Part shown: piece after piece, positions 5,968 to 12,347 of the stretch
Numbering within the stretch: position 1 is the first letter of the stretch
Layout of the letters: each line of letters starts with the position of its first letter
Assembly: GCA_050996405.1 (NCBI GenBank)
Contig: JBPCRW010000244.1
Coordinates: forward strand, 1 to 12,347
DNA: 12,347 nt
Source of the DNA: JBPCRW01 sp050996405
GTDB taxonomy: Bacteria > Acidobacteriota > Blastocatellia > Pyrinomonadales > Pyrinomonadaceae
Reading direction: 5' to 3'
Notes under the pieces: model-generated
What the model saw: the letters and a program-made list of their open reading frames with translations, nothing else
What the model was told of the DNA's origin: nothing
Database searches by the model: none
Program-made: the position numbers and the translations under genes

Positions 5968-6738
5968 TCAATCTTCAAAACGATTATTTTGCAGTTCCCA
6001 CAAAATCAGATGTTTTAAAAAAGCGTGATGCGCGGCGAAACGGGCGATGCAGAAACCTGCAAAGCCGTCGAGAAAGCCGAGTTTTAAAAAATAAGTTTGA
6101 ATAAAAGTCGTTAAACCCGCCGTGTAGATTTTCAGCTTTGAAGTTTTTTGCCCGCGCTCAAACATTTGACGGGCGGCAAGCGGCGCGTAGCGTTCCGTAA
6201 TAATGCGGCTGTGCTGCGCTGCATTTTCAATGCTGTAATGAAAAATATCATTTTTTAATTTGCCGGTTTTCGCTCCGTCATTTAATTGAAAAGATTCGTG
6301 AATCAAAACATCTTTCCATTTGCCGAACCCGCGATTAAAAAAACGCAACTGCCAATCGGGATACCAGCCGCCGTGCCGAATCGGGCGGTTCATATAAAAA
6401 GTCAGACGCGGAATTTTATAGCCGCGCGCGAGATTTTCTTCGGGAAAATTTTTTAAGTTGTTTATTTCGTCGCGCAAATCGGCGGAAATTTCTTCGTCCG
6501 CGTCGAGACTTAAAATCCAAGCGTGCGCGGCTGCGTCGGCGGCAAATTGTTTTTGCTTTGCGAATCCGAGCCATTTTTGAACGATAACCTTCGCTCCGAG
6601 TTCGTCGGCAATCTCGCGTGTCGCGTCCGCGCTTTCCGAATCGACGACCAGAATTTCATCCGCCCACAAAACCGATTCAATCGCGCGGCGAATATTTTTT
6701 TCCTCGTTGAAAGCGATAACGCAGGCGGAAATTTTCAT
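5968..6738 (-). CDS. Family 2 glycosyltransferase, LPS-core type (WaaE/KdtX-like)
   Basis: A 256-residue GT-A fold enzyme that probably transfers a sugar from a nucleotide donor to a lipopolysaccharide core or other envelope glycan at the inner face of the membrane. The N terminus is the classic ISACVIAFNEEKNIRRAI (3-20), followed by ADEILVVDSES (26-36) with donor-binding D33. LSLDADEE (77-84) holds the metal-binding DxD. GGWYPDWQLRFFNR (123-136) and LIHESF (145-150), carrying the likely acceptor-side residues, are typical of the WaaE/KdtX group. The C-terminal segment (about 210-248) is hydrophobic and aromatic, and likely a membrane-associated amphipathic part. Length is normal for the family. 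The ATG at 6738 gives the family N terminus, though its ribosome site is weak. The donor and acceptor sugars cannot be read from the sequence, and it has no other glycan gene beside it. Confidence 0.88.
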   Translation of the reverse strand: MKISACVIAFNEEKNIRRAIESVLWADEILVVDSESADATREIADELGAKVIVQKWLGFAKQKQFAADAAAHAWILSLDADEEISADLRDEINNLKNFPEENLARGYKIPRLTFYMNRPIRHGGWYPDWQLRFFNRGFGKWKDVLIHESFQLNDGAKTGKLKNDIFHYSIENAAQHSRIITERYAPLAARQMFERGQKTSKLKIYTAGLTTFIQTYFLKLGFLDGFAGFCIARFAAHHAFLKHLILWELQNNRFED

Positions 6739-6760
6739 TTCATAAACTTAAAGCAAAATG

Positions 6761-6786
6761 TTAAGAGTCGGCAAGCCGACTCTTAA
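6761..6786. terminator. Perfect palindrome, probable terminator after the TolC-like gene
   Basis: Two 12-base arms, ttaagagtcggc and gccgactcttaa, flank only aa, giving a perfect 26-base palindrome. On the minus strand it lies about 35 bases past the stop of the TolC-like gene and is followed by a short T-rich tract (aacatttt). It sits about 20 bases before the glycosyltransferase ATG. The position suits an intrinsic terminator that separates the two genes, although the T-run is short. Confidence 0.65.
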
Positions 6787-6820
6787 AGTGAAAACTTAAT
6801 AATTTTTTAAAGTCTTTAAT

Positions 6821-8608
6821 TTATTGATTTCCCATCGGCGATTGAACTTCGATATTATTTGCGCGAAAGGTTGTCGAAGTCGCCTGCTGCAAATCGGAAA
6901 TCGCTTTATTATAATCGGTTTCGGCGCGGATTTCGGCGTTTCGCGCAGTCGCCAGAGCGTTTTCGCGCTGAAACAGCAGAAACGTCGTCGAGCGTCCGGA
7001 TTCGTAAAGTTTCTGCTCGCCCTGAAGTTGAATCTCGGCATTTTCGCGCGCGCGCCGCGAAGTGAAAACTCTCTGCCGCGCGGTTTCGAGTGCCTGCGCC
7101 GCGTTGCGGACTTCGACAATAATTGTCTGTTCCTGCTGGCGGATTTGCGCGCCGATTTGTTCCTGCTGAATTCGCGCGCCCGCTAAATCGGCTTTCGCCG
7201 TCCGGTTGCGAAGCGGAAGACCGATTGTCACGCCGACCGAAAAATTCGGCGCGTTGGAATTGAACAAATTGGCAAACGAACGATTCAGCCCGCCGGAATT
7301 GACGGTCGAAGTATTTGTGACGGTAATATTCGGATTGACGATTTCAGTCGTTCCGTCGGGGCGAATGCTGTTGATGGCGTTCAGCAAATAAATATCGCTC
7401 GGAGTCGTAATCAGCGGAGTTGTCGCCGCGCCTGCCGATGTTCCGCCAAAATTTTGCGCGAAACCGTTGAGCGAAAACGAACTGGTAAAATCAATCTGCG
7501 GTTTGACCTGGTTTCTAAAATACTGCAAATCAATCGTGTTTATATCGGTCTGAAGCTGCAAACGCCGCAGTTCCGGGCGATTGGCGCGGGCATCGGCAAG
7601 CGCGTCGTCGAGACTGACCGGATTCAAATCTAGATTCGGCTGGTCGGTCGGCACGAGCGGTTTCACCCAATCCGGCGAAGTCGAATCTTTTAACAAAAGC
7701 TGTTTCAGCGTGTTATCGGCAATTGAAACCTGCTGCGACGCGAGCAGCAAATCCGATTCGCGGTTGGCAAGTTCGGTGGCGACTTCGGCGCGTTCGAGCG
7801 GCGCGGAACTTCCGGCGGCGATTTTCGCTTCAATCTGGCGCAGGCTTTCTTTACTTAGATCCAAATTCGCAACCTTATTCTGCTGGTCGCGCAGGGCGAA
7901 AACCAAATCCCAGTAAGCGCGCTGAACCTGCGAAATAATATCAATTGTCGTGCGGCGAAAATCGGCATCGGTTTGCTGAAGGCGTTTGCGCTGAATGCGA
8001 ATGTTGCGCCGCGTCTGGTCAATCGAGCGATTGCGAAACAGCGGCTGCGTGAAATTTACTCCGGCGGTCGAGCGATAAAAAGCGGCTGACGAGGAAACCG
8101 TCTGCGTTGTCGTGCCGTTGGCTGAAGTCGTAAAAAACGAACTCGAACGGCTGTTATTAACAAACGGTTCGATTCTGCCGCCGCTTCTCAAAAGCTGCGA
8201 CGCGCCCAAATCCAGCGAAAATCCGTTGGAAGGTCTCGTGCCGTTTTGCGAACTGCGCGTAAAAAGCGGCGTTGCCGTCAAAGTCAAATCATAAACGCCG
8301 AGCAGCGAACGCAGTTGCGTTTCGGCGTATCGCACGTCGTCTTTGGCGACTTCGATAGTGTTGTTATTTTCCAGTGCCTTGCGAATCGCCTCGTCAAGCG
8401 TCAGCGGCAAAGTCTGCGACGTATCGATGCCGACCTGTTTCAAATTAGTTGCATTTGAAGCTGCATCGGAAGTGACGATGACAGAATCTCTAGTCACAGC
8501 CGGCGTTGGTGTCGGCGTAGGAGTTTGCGCGTGAACGGAAAAATCGCACCAGCAAAAAACAAAAGCTAAAACCGATGCGGCAAATGCCGCGCGGGATAAA
8601 AAAAACAT
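6821..8608 (-). CDS. TolC-family outer-membrane efflux protein
   Basis: A 595-residue outer-membrane channel protein of the OEP family, which forms a trimeric barrel and periplasmic tunnel for efflux pumps or type I secretion. A signal peptide (1-28, ending FSVHAQ) is followed by a (TP)4 linker. The family entry motif is LPLTLDEAIRKALENNNTIEVA (65-86). Two long heptad-like helical repeats follow, seen in LQQTDADFRRTTIDIISQVQ, ESLRQIEAKIAAGS and, in the second half, QTIIVEVRNAAQALETARQR and QKLYESGRSTTFLLFQREN. It is longer than the usual 430-500 residues, mainly from a Ser/Thr/Asn-rich insert around 390-450, probably a surface or loop extension. GGAG (8619-8622) lies 10 bases before the ATG. 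No membrane-fusion or pump gene is adjacent, so its partner is encoded elsewhere. Confidence 0.92.
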   Translation of the reverse strand: MFFLSRAAFAASVLAFVFCWCDFSVHAQTPTPTPTPAVTRDSVIVTSDAASNATNLKQVGIDTSQTLPLTLDEAIRKALENNNTIEVAKDDVRYAETQLRSLLGVYDLTLTATPLFTRSSQNGTRPSNGFSLDLGASQLLRSGGRIEPFVNNSRSSSFFTTSANGTTTQTVSSSAAFYRSTAGVNFTQPLFRNRSIDQTRRNIRIQRKRLQQTDADFRRTTIDIISQVQRAYWDLVFALRDQQNKVANLDLSKESLRQIEAKIAAGSSAPLERAEVATELANRESDLLLASQQVSIADNTLKQLLLKDSTSPDWVKPLVPTDQPNLDLNPVSLDDALADARANRPELRRLQLQTDINTIDLQYFRNQVKPQIDFTSSFSLNGFAQNFGGTSAGAATTPLITTPSDIYLLNAINSIRPDGTTEIVNPNITVTNTSTVNSGGLNRSFANLFNSNAPNFSVGVTIGLPLRNRTAKADLAGARIQQEQIGAQIRQQEQTIIVEVRNAAQALETARQRVFTSRRARENAEIQLQGEQKLYESGRSTTFLLFQRENALATARNAEIRAETDYNKAISDLQQATSTTFRANNIEVQSPMGNQ

Positions 8609-8826
8609 TATTGAATGACTCCAGAATTATGAAATGTTTGAAAATAAAACGAAAATAACTCAAGCCTTACTACGCCGGAACGCCTGCTTTGGTTTCAAAA
8701 AAGTTGAGCGGCAAACGTTAATTGAAAGCGACAGGAAACGTGATTTTACTTTCCCGCCGCGTGTCACTAAAATAAATTTAACTTCTTTATCACAGAAAAA
8801 TATATTTCAGGAGGCTTTTATACAAA
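8609..8826. promoter_or_regulatory. Divergent intergenic region with gap promoter and ribosome site
   Basis: This gap separates the TolC-like gene (-) from gap (+), so both must be promoted here. For gap, TTGAAA (8722-8727) and TTTACT (8745-8750) with a 17-base spacer form a moderate promoter candidate. A strong AGGAGG ribosome site lies at 8809-8814, 12 bases before the ATG. A TATATT at 8801-8806 matches a -10 better but would start transcription on top of the ribosome site. No clear operator or terminator was seen. Confidence 0.5.
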
Positions 8827-9834
8827 ATGGGAATTAAAGTCGGTATTAACGGTTTCGGGCGCATCGGGCGCAACGTGATGCGGAGCGCGCTCGGCGACAA
8901 GGATATTGAATTCGTCGCCGTCAACAATTTAACGGATACGAAAACTCTGGCGCATCTTTTAAAATACGATTCGGTGATGGGCAATCTCGAACACAAAATT
9001 TCGGCGGATGGCGACACCATCAAAGTCGAAGGCGAAAGTTTTAAAGTTTTCAGCGAAAAAGATCCTTCAATGATTGACTGGAATTCAGTCGGCGCACAAA
9101 TCGTTATCGAATCTACCGGAAGATTTACAAAGGCGGAAGACGCGAAAAAACATCTGCGCGGCTCGGTCAAAAAAGTCGTTATCAGCGCAGCCGCCAAAGG
9201 TGAAGACGTGACGATTGTGCTGGGCGTGAACGAAAATGTTTATGACCCGCAAAAGCACAACATTATCTCGAACGCTTCCTGCACGACGAACTGTCTCGCG
9301 CCCATCGCCAAAGTGATTCACGAAAAATTCGGCATCAAAAATGCTTTGGTGAACACAATCCACTCTTACACCAACGACCAGCAACTGCTCGATTTGCCGC
9401 ACAAGGATTTGCGCCGCGCCCGCGCTGCCGCGCTTTCGATGATTCCGACTTCGACGGGCGCGGCAAAAGCCGTCGTGCTGGTGATTCCCGAACTCAAAGG
9501 AAAATTCGACGGCATTTCGGTGCGCGTTCCAACGCCGGATGTTTCGCTGGTTGACGTGGTGATAAACGTCGAAAAAGAAACGACGACCGAAGAAGTCAAC
9601 CGCGTTTTAAAAGACGCGGCGAACGAAGAATTAAAAGGAATTTTAGGCTTTTGCGAAGAGCCGCTCGTTTCGATAGATTTTCGCGGCGATTCGCGTTCTT
9701 CGATTATTGACGCGGAAAATACGAAAGTCATCGACGGCAAGACAATGAAAATTCTCGCGTGGTATGACAACGAATGGGGTTATTCGTGCCGCATCCGCGA
9801 CCTTGTGAAATTTATCGCCGACAAAGGAATATAA
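8827..9834 (+). CDS. gap: Glyceraldehyde-3-phosphate dehydrogenase, type I
   Basis: This glycolytic enzyme oxidises glyceraldehyde-3-phosphate to 1,3-bisphosphoglycerate in the cytoplasm with NAD. At 335 residues it has the normal length. The Rossmann motif is GINGFGRIGRNV (6-17). The catalytic cysteine is C152 in SNASCTTNCLAP, and the base is H179 in IHSYTNDQQ. DLPHKDLRRARAA (189-201) keeps Leu190-Pro191, the pair seen in NAD-preferring enzymes; plastid-type NADPH forms have Ala-Ser there. The C terminus has WYDNEWGYSCR (312-322). One oddity is AVNNLTD (31-37): N34 stands where the Asp that binds the NAD ribose normally lies (AVNDLTD). The gene is alone, without pgk or tpi beside it, and its strong AGGAGG suits high expression. 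Confidence 0.97.
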   Translation: MGIKVGINGFGRIGRNVMRSALGDKDIEFVAVNNLTDTKTLAHLLKYDSVMGNLEHKISADGDTIKVEGESFKVFSEKDPSMIDWNSVGAQIVIESTGRFTKAEDAKKHLRGSVKKVVISAAAKGEDVTIVLGVNENVYDPQKHNIISNASCTTNCLAPIAKVIHEKFGIKNALVNTIHSYTNDQQLLDLPHKDLRRARAAALSMIPTSTGAAKAVVLVIPELKGKFDGISVRVPTPDVSLVDVVINVEKETTTEEVNRVLKDAANEELKGILGFCEEPLVSIDFRGDSRSSIIDAENTKVIDGKTMKILAWYDNEWGYSCRIRDLVKFIADKGI

Positions 9835-10204
9835 TTTGAATCGTTTCGGCAACTATTCGGGATGAAATAATTTTAATCTTTGTTTCATCTGCTTTTGTTC
9901 TGAAATTAAAGGAAACGGGCGCGCAAGTTGTCATCCCGTCACGAGTTAATCGCAAACAGCCGCGAGCGATTAACATGCATTTATACAAAGAATGGCATCT
10001 GACCCAAATGCTGCATCGGGAAACTCAAACACTTTTGCCAAGTGTTTTCGCGTTTTGATAAATTAACAAAGAACTATTTAAGTTTTGTCTATTTCGCCAG
10101 CCCAATCGTCCGGCTCGGATAAAATGTCAACAGAACCCTAGGGAAAGACAGCGAATGCAGAGAGGAATTTCAGAAGAGTGAAAATTTAGAGAAAAATTAA
10201 TTTT
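9835..10204. other. 370-base intergenic region with three inverted repeats
   Basis: No convincing gene is visible. Three inverted repeats stand out. GATGAAA/TTTCATC (9861-9867 and 9883-9889) is followed by a T-rich stretch and may be a weak gap terminator. GTTAATCGC/GCGATTAAC (9945-9953 and 9966-9974) has no T-run. AAACACTT/AAGTGTTT (10027-10034 and 10040-10047) has a 5-base loop and a short T-run and could end a transcript. The last part is purine-rich before the MBL gene. A small RNA or a promoter for the MBL gene could lie here, but no consensus promoter is clear. Confidence 0.45.
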
Positions 10205-11167
10205 ATGTTGGAAAAGAAATCAGCAGGCAGCGAAATAGAGTCGATAGCGACGGGCGTTCGGCATTTGCAAATAGTTTTCGTTAATACTTATTTTATTGAC
10301 ACGCCGGAAATTGCGCCGGGCTCCTGGGTGCTGATTGATACGGGATTGCCGCTAAACGGCTGGCGGATTTTAAGTTACGCCGAAAAACTTTACGGCAGAG
10401 GAGCTAAGCCTTCGGCAATTGTTTTAACGCACGGGCATTTCGACCATGCGGGCGCGGCACAGAGTTTAGCCGCTCGCTGGGAAGTGCCGATCTACGCGCA
10501 TCATCTTGAAATGCCGTATTTGACCGGAAAATCGGACTATCCGCCGCAGGATCCGACGGTCGGCGGCGCGCTCGCGCAGATGTCGCGGCTTTTTCCGCAT
10601 TCAGGTTATGATTTCGGCACGCGCGTTTATCCTCTGCCGTTAAGCGGCGAAATTGCCGAGATGCCGGGCTGGCGCGCCGTTCATACGCCTGGTCATACGG
10701 CGGGTCACATCTCGCTGTTCCGCGAATCTGACCGCACTCTGCTTGCCGGTGACGCTCTGGCAACCCTCAATCAGGATTCCTGGATTTCCAATCTCACCGA
10801 AAAACGAGAATTTCACGAGCCGCCCGCGCCTTTTACGACCGACTGGCAAGCCGCCCGGCGTTCGGTCGAAGTCTTAGCCGAACTGGAGCCGCGAACGGTC
10901 GCCGCCGGTCACGGACTTCCAATCAAAGGCGCGGAAACGCCGCCACAGCTTATCCAATTCGCGCTTAATTTCTCGCCTCCGAAGAAAGGTCGTTACGTCA
11001 ATAAACCGGCTGTCACCGACGAAAACGGAATCGTCGCTCTGCCGCCGCCGGTCTCTGACCCTGTTCGGCAAATAATGATTGGCGCGGCAATCGGTACTGC
11101 CGCCGGTCTGCTGCTCGCGCAGGTGAAAAAGCGAGGGCGCAAAAAGATTGAAACGAATCTATTTTAG
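10205..11167 (+). CDS. MBL-fold metallo-hydrolase with C-terminal membrane helix
   Basis: A 320-residue metallo-beta-lactamase-fold hydrolase of the glyoxalase II-like broad group. The zinc-site motifs are complete: THGHFDHAG (75-83, H76/H78/D80/H81), HTPGHTAGH (160-168, H164), AGDA (181-184, D183) and AAGHG (233-237, H236). LIDTGLP (43-49) precedes them. The substrate cannot be told from these motifs, and hydrolysis of a thioester, lactone or phosphodiester are all possible. After a proline-rich linker (280-286) there is a hydrophobic helix, IMIGAAIGTAAGLLLAQV (290-307), then a basic tail, KKRGRKK. This suggests a tail-anchored inner-membrane enzyme with its catalytic domain in the cytoplasm, since no signal peptide is present. 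The ATG at 10205 begins a polar N terminus, and no good Shine-Dalgarno site precedes it. Confidence 0.9.
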   Translation: MLEKKSAGSEIESIATGVRHLQIVFVNTYFIDTPEIAPGSWVLIDTGLPLNGWRILSYAEKLYGRGAKPSAIVLTHGHFDHAGAAQSLAARWEVPIYAHHLEMPYLTGKSDYPPQDPTVGGALAQMSRLFPHSGYDFGTRVYPLPLSGEIAEMPGWRAVHTPGHTAGHISLFRESDRTLLAGDALATLNQDSWISNLTEKREFHEPPAPFTTDWQAARRSVEVLAELEPRTVAAGHGLPIKGAETPPQLIQFALNFSPPKKGRYVNKPAVTDENGIVALPPPVSDPVRQIMIGAAIGTAAGLLLAQVKKRGRKKIETNLF

Positions 11168-11213
11168 TGAAAAGGACATTCATAAAATAAGTTGAAAATA
11201 CACTGAAGCAGCT

Positions 11214-11400
11214 ATGGCGGAACTAAAATTAACAACAGCGGAAGAATGGAAATATTACGGACGCTTTGCGCGTCTGCTTACGGACAAAATCCACTACTCT
11301 TTTTAGAGAAAATGATTTCGATTTATTCGCGCTCAAGGCTGGATACGCACAAAGGTTAAAACAAAGTTTAGAATATGAATATAAGAAACAAAAGATTTTA
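11214..11400 (+). pseudogene. Possible frameshifted gene remnant or short ORF
   Basis: An ATG at 11214 opens 30 codons (MAELKLTTAEEWKYYGRFAR and on) that stop at TAG 11304-11306, directly after a run of five T (11300-11304). If one T is removed, the frame continues as a protein-like sequence containing RENDFDLFALKAGYAQRLKQ, then SLEYEYKKQK, and runs past the start of the next gene. This is what a single-base indel in a T-run would produce. There is no Shine-Dalgarno site and I recognise no family, so it may equally be chance coding in a short gap. Confidence 0.3.
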
Positions 11401-12347
11401 CCGTCTCGCCTTTTTTCTGCTCGCTTTAACATTTCTCCGGCAGCCTGTCGGCATCGCCGCGCAAAACGTTTCTTCGCCGAAAGTGATTCTTTTGCGCGCT
11501 CCTGACGGCGGCATTCAGCCGCAGGCTGCTGTTGATTCCAAAGGAATAGTCCACTTAATTTACTACAAGGGCGACGCGCAGGCGGGCGACGTTTTTTATG
11601 TCCGGCTGGACGGCGCGGGAAAGTCGCTCGCCGCGCCGATTCGCGTCAACAGTCAATCCGGCAGCGCGATTGCGATGGGCTGGGTTCGCGGAGCGCAGAT
11701 AGCCATCGGCAGAGGCGACCGCGTGCATATTATCTGGAACGGTTCGGGAACAGCCGAACCTCGCGGCATCGGCGATAGTCGTCCAATGCTCTACACGCGC
11801 TTAAACGACGACGGCACGGCTTTCGAGCTGCAGCGCAATTTGATTACGTGGGCAGGTGGAATTGACGGCGGAGGCGCGCTGGCAGCCGACCGTGAAGGCA
11901 GCGTTTATGTCTTCTGGCACGCTCAGGCTGGCGGCAAAAGCGATGCGGACAGCAGCGTCTTTGTCACTCGCTCGACCGATGACGGCAGAACATTTTCACG
12001 CGAAGCGAAAGCTAATCCTGAACAGACGGGAGCTTGCGGCTGCTGCGCGATGAAGGCTTTCATAGACAGAAAAGGAATTTTGTATGTTCTTTACCGCGCC
12101 GCCGGTGAGAACGTCAATCGTGACACCACGCTGTTAGTTTCGCGCGACAAAGGGAAAAGTTTTGAGAGCCGAACGCTGGCTCTTTGGAAATTGGACGCTT
12201 GCCCGTTGACAGTTTATTCAATCACGCAAGGCGCGGCTTCGGGCGCGGTTCTGGGAGCGTGGAAAAATCAGGAACAGGTTTATTTTGCCGCGCTGAATGC
12301 TCTGCCAAATACGGGCGGCAAACTTCTTTCCCAACTCGTTACGCCGA
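11375..12347 (+). CDS. Secreted BNR/sialidase-like beta-propeller protein, 3'-truncated by window edge
   Basis: The frame is open from ATG 11375 to the window end (324 codons so far), so it has no stop here. Residues 1-29 form a signal peptide (NIRNKRFYRLAFFLLALTFL, cleaved near GIAA). The rest has repeated strands of the type VYVFWHAQ and LYVLYRAA and two Asp-box-like motifs, STDDGRTF (200-207) and SRDKGKSF (256-263). Asp boxes mark sialidase or BNR beta-propellers, but many such proteins are not sialidases, and no catalytic Arg triad can be assigned. A Cys cluster, ACGCC (220-224), and DACP (274-277) may bind a metal or form disulphides. ATG 11375 gives a proper signal peptide; no strong ribosome site precedes it. 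A periplasmic or extracellular location is likely. Confidence 0.8.
   Translation, partial: MNIRNKRFYRLAFFLLALTFLRQPVGIAAQNVSSPKVILLRAPDGGIQPQAAVDSKGIVHLIYYKGDAQAGDVFYVRLDGAGKSLAAPIRVNSQSGSAIAMGWVRGAQIAIGRGDRVHIIWNGSGTAEPRGIGDSRPMLYTRLNDDGTAFELQRNLITWAGGIDGGGALAADREGSVYVFWHAQAGGKSDADSSVFVTRSTDDGRTFSREAKANPEQTGACGCCAMKAFIDRKGILYVLYRAAGENVNRDTTLLVSRDKGKSFESRTLALWKLDACPLTVYSITQGAASGAVLGAWKNQEQVYFAALNALPNTGGKLLSQLVTP

Noticed and set aside
6796..7119. 107-codon minus-strand frame within the TolC-like gene
   Set aside because: It is an out-of-frame shadow of the TolC-like gene; Arg-rich translation typical of GC-biased antisense or shifted frames.
8500..8530. Repetitive ggcgttggtgtcggcgtagg tract as a regulatory repeat
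   Set aside because: It simply encodes the Thr-Pro linker of the TolC-like protein on the minus strand.
8801..8806. TATATT as the gap -10 box
   Set aside because: Transcription would begin on the AGGAGG ribosome site, leaving no usable leader.
8634..8837. 67-codon plus-strand frame upstream of gap
   Set aside because: It crosses the gap promoter and ribosome site and overlaps the gap start. The translation has no family look and there is no Shine-Dalgarno site.

Overview
This window looks like a chromosomal segment of an Acidobacteriota-type bacterium. My best guess is Blastocatellia, near Pyrinomonadaceae. That rests on the secreted von Willebrand factor A protein of the style common in acidobacteria, on weak or absent Shine-Dalgarno sites before several genes, and on secreted hypothetical proteins with short signal peptides ending in A-Q. 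The assignment is inference; no rRNA or phylogenetic marker was compared.

Layout. The left edge holds the 3' part of an arginase gene (+), then a short leader built of heptamer repeats, then D-alanine--D-alanine ligase (+). Next comes an AT-rich three-gene cassette (+, about 2.0-3.56 kb): an HNH-type nuclease with three CxxC pairs, a small acidic protein, and a HARE-HTH protein with a PD-(D/E)XK-like nuclease domain. No methyltransferase is visible. This cassette is the most interesting part of the window and looks like an acquired restriction or defence module. It converges on a minus-strand run of three exported proteins: a signal-peptide protein with a helix-grip-like look, a helical signal-peptide protein, and the VWA protein. 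A REP-like palindrome lies between the last two.

Further right, still on the minus strand, are a family 2 glycosyltransferase of the LPS-core type and a long TolC-family outer-membrane protein, separated by a perfect palindrome that resembles a terminator. Transcription then diverges to the plus strand: glyceraldehyde-3-phosphate dehydrogenase with a strong Shine-Dalgarno site, a 370-base gap with several inverted repeats, an MBL-fold hydrolase with a C-terminal membrane helix, a short region that may hold a frameshifted gene remnant, and a secreted BNR/sialidase-like protein cut by the right edge.

How the genes fit together. Most of the window is ordinary core function: arginine catabolism, peptidoglycan precursor synthesis, glycolysis, envelope sugar transfer and outer-membrane export, with no long operon. 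The minus-strand trio at 3.7-5.9 kb is a probable operon of envelope or secreted proteins. The nuclease cassette differs from its flanks in base and codon use and is the only clear accessory element.
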